From contig CAVCMG010000010.1 of assembly GCA_963603285.1 (NCBI GenBank), positions 25,470 to 89,469 of the forward strand: DNA of 64,000 nucleotides, given 5' to 3'. Below, in pieces: positions 43,192-51,948 of this stretch. Numbering within the stretch: the first letter of the stretch is position 1; the number at the start of each line of letters is the position of its first letter. The stretch is from UBA11957 sp963603285 (GTDB lineage: Bacteria > Bacillota > Clostridia > Lachnospirales > Lachnospiraceae). Made by a program: the position numbers and the translations under genes. The notes below the pieces were generated by a model that ran no database searches, was not told where the DNA came from, and saw only the letters and a program-made list of their open reading frames with translations.

Positions 43192-43947
43192 TTACGCATG
43201 TTTTACATCTTCAAAAGTAAAGACATCGAGGAATTTTTTTGCACGTTCTGATTTTGGATGTTCAAAAAATTCATCAGGTTTTGCTTCTTCTACAATATCT
43301 CCCTGATCGATAAAGATCACACGGTCAGCCACAGCTCTGGCAAATGACATCTCATGAGTGACGATCAGCATAGTCTTTCCTTCTTTCGCAAGGTCAAGCA
43401 TAACGTCCAGTACCTCACGGACCATCTCTGGATCAAGAGCAGCCGTAACCTCATCAAAAAGAAGGATCTCCGGATGCATGCACAAAGCACGTACGATGGC
43501 CACACGCTGTTTCTGTCCACCCGAAAGCTGCCTCGGGTAGCTGTCAGCTTTTTCAGCAAGGCCAACGCGTTCCAGAAGCTGCATAGCCTCCTGCTTCACT
43601 TCACTCTTATTGCGTTTCTGCACTTTAACCGGAGCCAATGTAATATTATCGATCACAGATAAATGAGGAAATAACTCGTAGCTCTGGAATACCATACCGA
43701 TCTTCTGGCGAAGTTCTGTCACAGAGGGACTGCCCTTTTTGATTTCTTTGCCGTGCAGGGTGATAGAGCCGTCCTGGATCTCTTCCAATGCATTGATGCA
43801 GCGAAGCAGGGTACTCTTACCGCAGCCGCTTGGGCCAACAATGACGATAACCTCGCCCTGATGGACGTCAAGATTGATATCGTTCAGAACGTGCAGTCCG
43901 CCATATTCTTTTTTCAGATGTTCGATTTTTAATATTGACTCTGCCAT
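43192..43947 (-). CDS. polar amino acid (probably cystine/cysteine) ABC transporter ATPase
   Basis: 251 residues from ATG 43947, preceded by TGGAG. The frame extends upstream into the permease gene, but that part is not ABC-like. Walker A GPSGCGKST, the GlnQ-type LRQKIGMVFQSYELFPHLSV, signature LSGGQKQR, Walker B ILLFDEVTAALDP, and the switch His in VTHEMSFA are all present. It hydrolyses ATP to drive import through the two permeases encoded just upstream. The gap to the permease stop is four bases. Confidence 0.93.
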   Translation of the reverse strand: MAESILKIEHLKKEYGGLHVLNDINLDVHQGEVIVIVGPSGCGKSTLLRCINALEEIQDGSITLHGKEIKKGSPSVTELRQKIGMVFQSYELFPHLSVIDNITLAPVKVQKRNKSEVKQEAMQLLERVGLAEKADSYPRQLSGGQKQRVAIVRALCMHPEILLFDEVTAALDPEMVREVLDVMLDLAKEGKTMLIVTHEMSFARAVADRVIFIDQGDIVEEAKPDEFFEHPKSERAKKFLDVFTFEDVKHA

Positions 43948-43951
43948 AGCA

Positions 43952-44626
43952 TTAACTCCATTTTCTTTCGAGATATTTGGCCAGCATACTGATCGGCCAG
44001 CATGCCAGAAAATACAGTACAAATACGACAAGAAACACACCGAAAGCTGCGTTCGGGCTGACCATGCGGTTGGCCTCGATGATCTGCTGGGCTACCTTTA
44101 GCATTTCCACAACACCGATCATCAGCACAAGGCTGGTGGTCTTGATCATACGGGTGATCAGGTTGATGGACAGTGGCAGCAGACGGCGCAATGTCTGCGG
44201 TATGATGATATAGATATAGGTCTGCTTTTTTGAAAGGCCCAGTGCCTCGCTACTCTCATACTGGTGCTTCGGAATACTGATCAGCGCACTGCGGACCAGA
44301 TCACCCATCTCGGCTGTACCCCAGAGGACAAAAACGATCACGGACGCCACTTCACCGGACAGGTTGATGCCCATGGCTCTGGTCGTTCCGAAATAAACAA
44401 GAAACAGTAAAACCAGCTGCGGCATGATACGGATGATTTCGAGATACACCCGGAAGATAAAGCGCACGACTTTGTTTTTTACCGTCATCAGCGCACCCAC
44501 GAGGATGCCTAAGGGAATACTGATCACGATAGAAACCAGGCTGATCTGCATGGCAACCCAGAGACCCTGCAGAAGCCGCAGCATATTGGTACCTTTAAAC
44601 AGTACGTCAATCCCCAAATCCGGCAT
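43952..44626 (-). CDS. amino acid ABC transporter permease (HisM/GlnP family)
   Basis: 224 residues. GGAGG lies six bases before the ATG, which sits inside the end of the other permease gene (20-base overlap). It has five helices. The EAA loop SSEALGLSKKQTYIYIIIPQTLRRLLPLSIN contacts the ATPase. It forms a channel with the 219-residue permease in the inner membrane. Confidence 0.9.
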   Translation of the reverse strand: MPDLGIDVLFKGTNMLRLLQGLWVAMQISLVSIVISIPLGILVGALMTVKNKVVRFIFRVYLEIIRIMPQLVLLFLVYFGTTRAMGINLSGEVASVIVFVLWGTAEMGDLVRSALISIPKHQYESSEALGLSKKQTYIYIIIPQTLRRLLPLSINLITRMIKTTSLVLMIGVVEMLKVAQQIIEANRMVSPNAAFGVFLVVFVLYFLACWPISMLAKYLERKWS

Positions 44627-45266
44627 AACGCAGCCTCCTTTCTATCAGAGTACCTGCAATGGACACCGGAAGTAAGATGATCAGATAAAATACGACCAGT
44701 AAAAACAGACTCTCTGTTGTCTTATAGTAGAGACCGATCAGATCCTTTGCTGTAAACATCAGATCCATCAGACTGATAGCGCTGAATACGCTGGTCTCCT
44801 TCAGCAGAAAGATCACGTTGGCCACGATCGCTGGAACGCTGGTGGACAGTGCCTGCGGCAAGATAACATAGCCAAGGATCTGGCGGTTATTAAAGCCAAG
44901 GCTAACCGCGCTCTCCCACTGTACCTTGTCCACGGATTCGAGACCGCTTCGGAAGGCTTCGGCCATATAGCTTCCGCCAAGGAAAGCCAGACCGACAGAG
45001 CCACAGATCTCAGGGCTTAAGGAAAGTCCGATTTTCGGAAGTCCATAGTAAATAAAAAACAACTGCACCAGAAGCGGAGTGTTCCGGCTCAGTTCGATGT
45101 ACACAGCTGTAATCTGACGGGCTACCGGTACTTTGTAGTACAGTACAGCCGAACAGACCAGACCCACTAACACAGCAAAAACGATGCCAACGACACCGAT
45201 CTTTACTGTCAGGAGGGCGGCCCGCTCATACAGCGGCAGGTATTTGATAATAAAATCCCAGTTCAT
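44607..45266 (-). CDS. amino acid ABC transporter permease (HisM/GlnP family)
   Basis: 219 residues with five helices and the family motif IELSRNTPLLVQLFFIYYGLPKIGL. The EAA loop is WESAVSLGFNNRQILGYVILPQALSTSVP. It overlaps the second permease gene and lies 141 bases downstream of the binding protein, with a stem-loop in between. Substrate specificity is taken from the binding protein and the Cys leader. Confidence 0.9.
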   Translation of the reverse strand: MNWDFIIKYLPLYERAALLTVKIGVVGIVFAVLVGLVCSAVLYYKVPVARQITAVYIELSRNTPLLVQLFFIYYGLPKIGLSLSPEICGSVGLAFLGGSYMAEAFRSGLESVDKVQWESAVSLGFNNRQILGYVILPQALSTSVPAIVANVIFLLKETSVFSAISLMDLMFTAKDLIGLYYKTTESLFLLVVFYLIILLPVSIAGTLIERRLRYAGFGD

Positions 45267-45350
45267 ACGCTCGCCTTTTTTGATAATGTATTTCAGATGC
45301 CTGTCAAAAGATGCCTGTACCTTCTGATTTTGACATCAGCTTTTACTATT

Positions 45351-45385
45351 ATACGCATCTGAACACATATTGTCCAGATGCGTAT
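45351..45385 (-). other. intercistronic stem-loop
   Basis: ATACGCATCTG pairs perfectly with CAGATGCGTAT across 13 bases. No T-tract follows in the direction of transcription. It sits between the binding protein and the permeases, where such hairpins usually stabilise the upstream message so more binding protein is made. Confidence 0.65.
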
Positions 45386-45407
45386 ATAGGAAGTTTTTCT
45401 TTAATTT

Positions 45408-46340
45408 TTATTCTGCGGTCTTGCCACCCTCAACAACCAGTGTATCTTCGTAGTCAGCACCATAGGTGTCTGTCAGAGTAGCTTCATAATCTGCATGGAA
45501 GAAGTTTTCCTGTCCCAGAGTTTCGATCTCTGTGTTGATCCAGTCAAGCAGAGTGGTGTTGCCCTGGCTTACAGCCGGTGCGATGGTATCGGAGCTGCCC
45601 AGAGACGGGATACCTACGGTATAGCCTTCGTTCTGCAGGGAGAATGCGATAACCTCTGTGTTGTCGTTTGCCCATGCTACGGATGTACCGTTCTGGAAGG
45701 CTTCCTTAGCTGTTGCGTAAGAGTCAAATTTCTGCAGCGGGATATCCGGATAGTTGCTGGTCAGGTATGTCTCTGCTGTTGTACCGGAGATAACGATGAT
45801 GGAGTCATCCGGATTCCAGTTGTCCAGGCTTTCGATCACATTGTCGTTTCTGGAGACAACGCCGAGAGCTACGTTCATATACGGCAGAGCGAAGTCTACT
45901 TCCTGTGCTCTTTCTTCTGTTACGGTGAAGTTTGCCAGAATCAGGTCTACTTTACCGGTCTGCAGATATTCGATACGGTTGGCTGCCTCTGTAGATACGA
46001 AGTTGGCCTCTACACCGAGGTCTTCTGCCAGTCTTCTGGCAAAATATACGTCGTAACCCTGATATTCACCGTTCTCATCCACATAACCAAATGGGTTTTT
46101 GTCGGAGAATACGCCGATGTTGATGGTTCCGCTTTCCTTGATCTCATCAAGGGTACGATAGATGGCATTGCTGTCAGCGGCAGAGCCGTCTGCGGAGCTT
46201 TCTGCTGCTGTGGAGCCAGCTGCGGAAGCTGCGGCAGATCCGTCTGCGCTGCTGCCTGTGCTGCCGCATGCGGTCAGTGCGAAGGTCAGTGCTGCGGTTA
46301 AACCAAGTGCCAGTAATTTCTTCAGATTTTTCATTTTCAT
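45408..46340 (-). CDS. cysteine/cystine-type solute-binding lipoprotein (CjaA-like)
   Basis: 310 residues. The signal and lipobox end at GLTAALTFALTACG, followed by a Ser/Ala linker. The SBP_bac_3 domain includes INIGVFSDKNPFGYVDENGE, then FVSTEAANRIEYLQTGKVDLILANF and EERAQEVDFALPYMNVALGV. The tail FFHADYEATLTDTYG ... VEGGK is close, from memory, to Campylobacter CjaA, whose crystal structure holds cysteine. It captures cysteine or cystine outside the cell. The transcript starts with a leader peptide of seven consecutive Cys codons, which independently supports this substrate. Confidence 0.88.
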   Translation of the reverse strand: MKMKNLKKLLALGLTAALTFALTACGSTGSSADGSAAASAAGSTAAESSADGSAADSNAIYRTLDEIKESGTINIGVFSDKNPFGYVDENGEYQGYDVYFARRLAEDLGVEANFVSTEAANRIEYLQTGKVDLILANFTVTEERAQEVDFALPYMNVALGVVSRNDNVIESLDNWNPDDSIIVISGTTAETYLTSNYPDIPLQKFDSYATAKEAFQNGTSVAWANDNTEVIAFSLQNEGYTVGIPSLGSSDTIAPAVSQGNTTLLDWINTEIETLGQENFFHADYEATLTDTYGADYEDTLVVEGGKTAE

Positions 46341-46444
46341 GTTCTCCTCATCTTTAAAATTTATAAGATTCCGGGGCTGCCTTTGCAGGAGCGGAATAGT
46401 ATATGTGGTTGTTTATGTATATGCCCTGTTTTCTTACATGGGTA

Positions 46445-46474
46445 TAAAAAATGCCCGGTGGATTTCTCCCGGGC
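46445..46474 (-). terminator. attenuator terminator in the cysteine transporter leader
   Basis: On the minus strand GCCCGG (46469-46474) pairs with CCGGGC (46453-46458), followed by ATTTTTTA. Its 5' arm, GCCCGGGAG (46466-46474), is exactly complementary to CTCCCGGGC (46564-46572) in the leader peptide coding region, giving a 9-bp antiterminator. Confidence 0.8.
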
Positions 46475-46526
46475 TCTGGCAATTACTTTTGTACTATGTT
46501 ATGCTAAAGTAATATCTATGGATGCA

Positions 46527-46637
46527 TCAGAAAACATAAAGCGATGTATCCGGCCTTTTCTCTGCCCGGGAGTTTTGCATTCGTGTACAGCAGCAACAAC
46601 AGCAACAGCTCATCATGGTCATGTTGGATTTCATCAC
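46527..46637 (-). CDS. cysteine leader peptide (seven consecutive Cys codons)
   Basis: The frame starts at GTG 46637 (AAGGAG nine bases upstream) or at the adjacent ATG 46634, and ends in TGA at 46527-46529, giving 35-36 residues. It begins M-M-K-S-N-M-T-M-M-S and then has seven consecutive Cys (46587-46607), followed by T-R-M-Q-N-S-R. It lies 30 bases downstream of a perfect promoter and upstream of a terminator and the transporter genes. The antiterminator segment starts 15 bases after the last Cys codon. A ribosome stalled for lack of Cys-tRNA would leave it free. The peptide itself needs no function. Confidence 0.85.
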   Translation of the reverse strand: MMKSNMTMMSCCCCCCCTRMQNSRAEKRPDTSLYVF

Positions 46638-46673
46638 TTCTTTGTTCTCCTTTCTTTGCTTTGTATGGTTTGG

Positions 46674-46702
46674 ATTATAGTCTAGTTTTCCTACAGTGTC
46701 AA
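46674..46702 (-). promoter_or_regulatory. consensus promoter of the cysteine transporter operon
   Basis: Exact TTGACA (46697-46702) and TATAAT (46674-46679) on the minus strand, 17-base spacer, start near 46667. Confidence 0.9.
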
Positions 46703-46747
46703 TAGGAATTACATAGAATTATTGTTCGGATTCAAGTACAAAGAGAT

Positions 46748-46777
46748 CCCCGGCAACGTTTTGTCCGCTGCCGGGGT
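46748..46777 (-). terminator. terminator of the ABC exporter operon
   Basis: CCCCGGCA pairs with TGCCGGGG on the minus strand and is followed by ATCTCTTTG, a few bases after the stop at 46784. Confidence 0.7.
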
Positions 46778-46783
46778 GTAATA

Positions 46784-49378
46784 TTAGCTGATTTCAGATT
46801 TTAGTGTTTCGACGATGCTGTCATCTTTGAGCTTCCGTACGGAATATACCATGGTGATGGCAAGCAAGGCGAAAAGCACGACGAGAGCCAGCAGGTAGAC
46901 CGGAAGGTTCAGGGTAAAGCCTCCGGACTCTGATGATGCTGTTTTGAACATCAGGTAGCTGAGCACCACGGCAAGGGGGATGCCGACGATGCTGGATTTG
47001 ATGCCGTAAAGGATACTCTCGAGGGCGATCATCTTGTTGAAGCCTCTCTGGGTCATACCGACGGATTTCAGCATGGCAAATTCTTTTCGTCTCATGGCGA
47101 TGCCTGTGGAGACGGTGTTGATGATGTTTGCCATGATGATCAGTGTGATCAGGACGATAAAGCCGTAGAGGAATACTTTCATGATAAAGCCTGTGGCTGC
47201 CATGGTTTCCTGCTGGTCGCTGACGTCGTAGCCGCCGGTCGAGGCAGAGATCTCGGACAGGGCGAGACGATCGCAGATGTCCTGATACGTTTCTGCATGG
47301 GTATCTGTTTCTACCGCCAGACGGTAATATTCGCCGTCTTTTCTGTCTGCGTTCAGATTTTTCACATAATTGCTCTGCGGAATATACAGAACAATCCCCC
47401 GGGGTGCCATACGGCAGATGGAATTATCGGCATCGTAATCAATCAGTCCGCCGATCTCAGCCGGTGCGACGGTTGCCTCATCATCTTCCCGCAGGGCCTG
47501 CAGCTCTCTGTAGGACTCCATCGACTGACCGATAACGCTGTCAGAGAAGGTGGCCTCTCCGGTTTTGTCGTCACGCAGCTGGCGCAGCAGCAGGAATTTA
47601 TCGCTGTCGCCGTAATAGTCTGCGGCATTTAAGCCGTTTTTCTCGCACAGGGCGTTGAAATCACTGTCATCCAGATGATAGACATAGACCGCTACAGCAC
47701 TTTTACTCTCGATCTTCTGGCGTCCTTCTTCTGTCAGATTCTTCGTCTGCACCAGATCCTTCATGGTCGTATCATTGTCATCATTCGTAATTTCAAAATA
47801 TTCGTAGCTGTCGCTGTAGAATGCCGTCACACCCTTGGACTGCTGTACGATATTTCGCAGTTCATCTTTGTTGGCATACGGTGTTGTCAGCTGGATCTGA
47901 TACGGAATATTGCTTTCAAACGATACGCTGTTTGTCAGCATATCACAGAAATACTGCACGCTCAAAAACAGTGCCAGAGACAGGATCATCGAAGCGATGA
48001 TCACACGGCCCTTGCGGCCGTTTCTTTTCTGGTTTTTGTAGGCCAGCTCGCCTTCGTAGCCAAAAATCACACGCACAATGCGGGGCACACGTAAGGATCT
48101 GGCTTTGACCGCTATCTCCTCTCTCTGGCGGATCGCATCGATCGGTGTGATCCGGGATGCCTTCTGTGCCGGAATAAAAGCGGAGATAAAGATGGTCAGT
48201 ACGCTGAAAATCAGGATACCGATGATGGCCCAGACGGGTACTACCGTACGCATGGACAGTTCGTAATAGCCATTTGCATTGGTCAGCATACCGGAACTGA
48301 TGACTTTTCCGCTGATGGCGTATAAGGTCACGGCAATACCGGCAATACCGGACAGGATGCCCAGCGGAATACCGATCAGGCCGAGAATAAAACCTTCATA
48401 ATAAATAGATCCTCTTTTCTGCTTCTTTGTCGCACCTACAGAGGCCAGCATGCCAAGATAGCGTACACGCTCGGACAAAGACATCGCAAACGCATTGTAG
48501 ATCAGGGATATGCTTGCTATGATGATCAAAATCAGAATAATACCGATCAGCGGGATCAGACCTGCATACTGACTGCCTGCGCCAAAAGCCAGATGAGTGG
48601 CCATCAGGGATCTGTTGATGTCACAGTCATCGATGGAGAAGCCTGCCTTGCCGACGATTTCCTCCAGCACCTTATAACTGTCCATACTCAGCGTTTTCAG
48701 CTTGATATTGGCTGTCATGCTCTGGGTGTTTGCCGTATCCATGCCGGTAATGATCTTAGAGAAGCTATAGGTCGGTACGTTGTGATGCAGGATAGCGGTG
48801 ATCGTATAGGTTTTGTCCTCGACATAGGAGAAAGTCTCATTCGGGGAATAGGATACGCCATCCGTATCAAATGCTTCGCCTTCATCATCGGTCTGCTGCC
48901 GGTGACCGGTCGGAATGGTGACGGTATCGCCGATCTTCCAGTCCAGATTGTTGTTTTCGATGAGATCACTTTCCACGGCGATCTCATCCGGCTTTGTCGG
49001 CAGATTACCGCTGTAATCGCCAAGGATCATCAGCTTGTCGTTTTCCAGATCGGAAACATAGATGGAGCTGGTTCGCTGTACGGTCGTGCCACCCTCTGCC
49101 AGTTGGAAGCTTAATTTATTATCGACGGCTGCGCCGACTTCCACACGGTCGTCCTGTCGCAGCGTTTCCAGCTGTTCCGGCGTAACATTATAAAGGGCTG
49201 CCACCTTATCGCCGCTCTCCTGGATATCGATATCAGCTGTCAGCTGCATAAACGAAGCCAGCGCCACAAAAACGGCAGTGATCATGGCAACAGAGATCAT
49301 AATACCAAGGGTGGTCACCACAGAACGGCCTTTGTTGGCTTTTAAATGCCGCAGAGTGAGTTTGTGTACGATGTTCAT
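46784..49378 (-). CDS. FtsX-type ABC exporter permease (MacB-like, two FtsX domains)
   Basis: 864 residues. The first helix is in GIMISVAMITAVFVALASFM, followed by a ~210-residue extracytoplasmic domain. Three helices (about 260-410) form FtsX domain 1, containing SLSERVRYLGMLASVGATKKQ. A second extracytoplasmic stretch and FtsX domain 2 (AMRRKEFAMLKSVGMTQRGF) follow. Such permeases move or sense peptides and lipids at the membrane without a classical channel. It overlaps the ATPase gene by four bases. With the adjacent response regulator and kinase it forms a four-gene module, often linked to antimicrobial-peptide resistance. That role is inferred. Confidence 0.88.
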   Translation of the reverse strand: MNIVHKLTLRHLKANKGRSVVTTLGIMISVAMITAVFVALASFMQLTADIDIQESGDKVAALYNVTPEQLETLRQDDRVEVGAAVDNKLSFQLAEGGTTVQRTSSIYVSDLENDKLMILGDYSGNLPTKPDEIAVESDLIENNNLDWKIGDTVTIPTGHRQQTDDEGEAFDTDGVSYSPNETFSYVEDKTYTITAILHHNVPTYSFSKIITGMDTANTQSMTANIKLKTLSMDSYKVLEEIVGKAGFSIDDCDINRSLMATHLAFGAGSQYAGLIPLIGIILILIIIASISLIYNAFAMSLSERVRYLGMLASVGATKKQKRGSIYYEGFILGLIGIPLGILSGIAGIAVTLYAISGKVISSGMLTNANGYYELSMRTVVPVWAIIGILIFSVLTIFISAFIPAQKASRITPIDAIRQREEIAVKARSLRVPRIVRVIFGYEGELAYKNQKRNGRKGRVIIASMILSLALFLSVQYFCDMLTNSVSFESNIPYQIQLTTPYANKDELRNIVQQSKGVTAFYSDSYEYFEITNDDNDTTMKDLVQTKNLTEEGRQKIESKSAVAVYVYHLDDSDFNALCEKNGLNAADYYGDSDKFLLLRQLRDDKTGEATFSDSVIGQSMESYRELQALREDDEATVAPAEIGGLIDYDADNSICRMAPRGIVLYIPQSNYVKNLNADRKDGEYYRLAVETDTHAETYQDICDRLALSEISASTGGYDVSDQQETMAATGFIMKVFLYGFIVLITLIIMANIINTVSTGIAMRRKEFAMLKSVGMTQRGFNKMIALESILYGIKSSIVGIPLAVVLSYLMFKTASSESGGFTLNLPVYLLALVVLFALLAITMVYSVRKLKDDSIVETLKSEIS

Positions 49379-50058
49379 CCTAACGTCACCTCATCTCTCG
49401 TAATGCAGCCATCCTCGATCGCGATCACACGGTCGGCGGAAACGGCGATCCGCTCATCGTGGGTGATGATGATAACGGTCTGTTTGTGTTCTTTATTAAA
49501 CTTACGCAGCAGAGAAATAATCTCACGGCTGTTCTCACTGTCCAGATTTCCGGTCGGCTCATCGGCAAGAAGCAGAGCCGGATTGTTCACCAGCGCACGG
49601 CCGATGGACACACGCTGCTGCTGACCGCCGGACAACTGGTTTGGCAGATGCTTGATCCTCTTTTCCAGACCCAGCGTATTGATCAGCTCCTCGATCTGGC
49701 GTTTGTCTGGCTTTCTGCCATCCAGAAGCAGCGGCAGGGTCAGATTTTCCTCGACGGTCAGGATCGGGATCAGATTGTAAAACTGATAGATCAGGCCGAT
49801 CTGGCGGCGGCGGAAGATTGCCAGCGCTGTCTCGTTTAAGGTAGCGATATTTACGCCGTTGATGATAACGTTACCGCTGCTCGGGGTGTCCACACCGCCA
49901 AGAATGTGCAGAAGCGTTGATTTACCGGAACCAGACGGACCGATGATGGCCACAAACTCGCCCTGCTCCACAGAAAAAGAAACATCGTTTAAGGCATTGA
50001 CTTTTGTCTCTCCCTTACCATAGGTTTTGGATATGTGCTGTACCTCTAATATACTCAT
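49375..50058 (-). CDS. ABC exporter ATPase (MacB/LolD family)
   Basis: 227 residues. Walker A GPSGSGKST, Q-loop IYQFYNLIPILTVEENL (typical of MacB/LolD ATPases), signature LSGGQQQR, Walker B ALLLADEPTGNLDS, and the switch His in IITHDERIA. It energises the FtsX-type permease that follows (ATGA overlap). The 160-base gap to the kinase gene holds a copy of a motif also found before the response regulator, so it probably has its own regulated promoter. Confidence 0.93.
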   Translation of the reverse strand: MSILEVQHISKTYGKGETKVNALNDVSFSVEQGEFVAIIGPSGSGKSTLLHILGGVDTPSSGNVIINGVNIATLNETALAIFRRRQIGLIYQFYNLIPILTVEENLTLPLLLDGRKPDKRQIEELINTLGLEKRIKHLPNQLSGGQQQRVSIGRALVNNPALLLADEPTGNLDSENSREIISLLRKFNKEHKQTVIIITHDERIAVSADRVIAIEDGCITRDEVTLG

Positions 50059-50124
50059 AAATTTGTATCTCCTTTCGATGCTCCTATCCTACCAAAGCCA
50101 GCTGACAGTCCGGTGACTTTTTTC

Positions 50125-50138
50125 TTACAGTTTTGTCA
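50125..50138 (-). promoter_or_regulatory. predicted response-regulator binding site before the ABC genes
   Basis: TGACAAAACTGTAA on the minus strand, identical to the copy upstream of the response regulator gene. Confidence 0.55.
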
Positions 50139-50218
50139 TTTTCACGCATGTATATCTTAGCATGAAAAAACAATCTTTTCTTCGTTGATTTTTTCATCTT
50201 CCAAAAAGGCACCGGTTT

Positions 50219-51214
50219 TTACACCAGTGCCTTATAAAATCGTATTTCAAATGTCGTGCCTTCTCCTTCGATGCTCTCTGCCCGGATAGAAGCTCTTTCT
50301 TTTTCCAGAATCGCCTTTGACAGCGCCAGACCGATCCCTACACTCTCACCGGAGGGACTGCTGCCCTGATAAAACCGCTCGAAAATATGTGGCAGATCCT
50401 TCGGGGCAATCCCGCAGCCATCGTCTGTGATATACAGAGAATCGTAGATCTTGGTGGTGGCCGTCCGAAGCGTCAGATGCCCCTGCTTTTCCATATGTTC
50501 AATGCAGTTCTTGACGATATTTCCGATGGCCTCCGCGGTCCAGTGCCGGTCTCCTTTAAACAAAAGTTCCTCCGTCTGATCCACCAGTGTAATTTCTTTT
50601 AACTCCATCATTACAAGAAACGGCTGCATAGCCTCCTGCAACGTACTTTTAAGAGAATTTTTCTCCTGTTTCAACTCTATCGTCCCGGCATCCAGCTTTG
50701 ACAACTTCAGAAGATTTAAAATCAGCCAGCGCATCTTTTCCAGCTGCGTCTCCATGACCTCAATAAACTCTGCCTGTTTCTCCGGATCGGTCTCCTCCCG
50801 CAAAAGGTCAGTCATCATCATCATCGACGTCAGCGGTGTCTTCAGCTGATGGGAAATATCCGCCAGCGAATCTGCCAGCTGCACTCTGTCCTTTTCCAGC
50901 TGCGCATTCTGGGTACGCAAAAGCGTAATCACCTTATATAAATTGTTACTTAATATAGAAAGCTCGCCCTCCGTATTGGAGCAGATATCCAGATCATACT
51001 TTCCGCTGCAGACCAGCGACAGATAATTGTTCAGCTCGTACAGCCGCTTGTACCGTCTGTGCGTATATACGCCAAACACCACCAGAAGTCCTATACCCAG
51101 CCCCCCACAGACAGCCGCCGCCAGAAGCCCGGCAAACCGGCCTGTAACCAGAACGGCCAGCACCGTCAGTACCAGCCCCAAAAGCAACATCCGCCGCATC
51201 TCTTTATTATTCAT
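50219..51214 (-). CDS. sensor histidine kinase
   Basis: 331 residues from the ATG at 51214, which overlaps the regulator's stop region. An in-frame TTG six bases earlier is less likely. Two N-terminal helices (about 10-50) with almost no extracytoplasmic loop make it an intramembrane-sensing type. The DHp domain has the phospho-acceptor His in ADISHQLKTPLTSMM. ATP-binding boxes are NIVKNCIEHM (N), DDGCGI (G1), FERFYQGS (F) and GIGLALS (G2). It would phosphorylate the adjacent regulator. Lack of a sensor loop fits kinases that receive their signal from a partner ABC permease. Confidence 0.9.
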   Translation of the reverse strand: MNNKEMRRMLLLGLVLTVLAVLVTGRFAGLLAAAVCGGLGIGLLVVFGVYTHRRYKRLYELNNYLSLVCSGKYDLDICSNTEGELSILSNNLYKVITLLRTQNAQLEKDRVQLADSLADISHQLKTPLTSMMMMTDLLREETDPEKQAEFIEVMETQLEKMRWLILNLLKLSKLDAGTIELKQEKNSLKSTLQEAMQPFLVMMELKEITLVDQTEELLFKGDRHWTAEAIGNIVKNCIEHMEKQGHLTLRTATTKIYDSLYITDDGCGIAPKDLPHIFERFYQGSSPSGESVGIGLALSKAILEKERASIRAESIEGEGTTFEIRFYKALV

Positions 51215-51884
51215 TCTCAATCATATATCCCATGCCACGGACCGTCTTAATATACTCCGTCTGGCCGGATTTCTCCTCTATCTTATTGCGCAGCCGCTTG
51301 ATATACACAGTCAGCGTATTATCCTCCACAAAGTCTCCCGCCACATCCCAGATGTTTTCGAGAAGCTGTGTCCGGGACAGCACCTGCCCACGGTGATTCA
51401 AAAGGATCAGCAGCAATCGGTATTCCAGCGCTGTCAGCGGAATCTCCATCGTGCCACGGTACACTTTCGCTTCTGCCGTGCGGATCTGCAGATCCTTCAG
51501 CCGGATCACGCCGTCGCCCGTCTCCTTGGTATAACGGCGCAGCACACTCTTGATCCGGGCCATCAGCTCCCGCACCCGAAACGGCTTGGAAATATAATCG
51601 TCCGCTCCCATCTCAAAGCCCATAACTACATTGACTTCCTCATCGTAAGCGGTCAGAAAGATCACCGGAAGATCTCCTTTTGCCTTGATCGCCTTACAGA
51701 CATCATAGCCACTGCCATCCGGCAATGTCAGATCCAGTATATAGAGAGAAAAAATCTCCTGTTCTATGGTTTTTAAGGCTTCCTGCACCGTTTTGCAGTG
51801 TGTTGTCTCATATCCCTCCTGCTGCAACGCATAGGTCAGACCCATGGCAATGGCCGCATCATCCTCCAGTACGAAAATCCGCAT
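51207..51884 (-). CDS. OmpR/PhoB-type response regulator
   Basis: 225 residues. The receiver domain has the acidic pocket EDDAA (7-11), phospho-Asp51 in YILDLTLPDGSG, and Lys100 in YISKPF. The C-terminal winged helix (about 130-222) has the usual TALEYRLLLILLNHRGQVLSRTQLLENIW and VDNTLTVYIKRLRNKI-like segment. It would bind direct or inverted repeats upstream of its targets. The motif TGACAAAACTGTAA lies just upstream of its own -35 and again before the ABC genes. Confidence 0.93.
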   Translation of the reverse strand: MRIFVLEDDAAIAMGLTYALQQEGYETTHCKTVQEALKTIEQEIFSLYILDLTLPDGSGYDVCKAIKAKGDLPVIFLTAYDEEVNVVMGFEMGADDYISKPFRVRELMARIKSVLRRYTKETGDGVIRLKDLQIRTAEAKVYRGTMEIPLTALEYRLLLILLNHRGQVLSRTQLLENIWDVAGDFVEDNTLTVYIKRLRNKIEEKSGQTEYIKTVRGMGYMIENE

Positions 51885-51934
51885 GATCTACACTCCTTTT
51901 CTGCCAGTATAGCGTATCTGACGTCCTGTATCCA

Positions 51935-51948
51935 TTACAGTTTTGTCA
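51935..51948 (-). promoter_or_regulatory. predicted response-regulator binding site at its own promoter
   Basis: TGACAAAACTGTAA directly precedes a TGGATA -35, followed after 17 bases by TATACT. The same bases encode the last codons and stop of the small upstream gene. Confidence 0.55.

Noticed and set aside
46383..46685. 100-codon plus-strand frame over the cysteine leader
   Set aside because: It is the complement of the poly-Cys leader and attenuator. No promoter or ribosome binding site on that strand.
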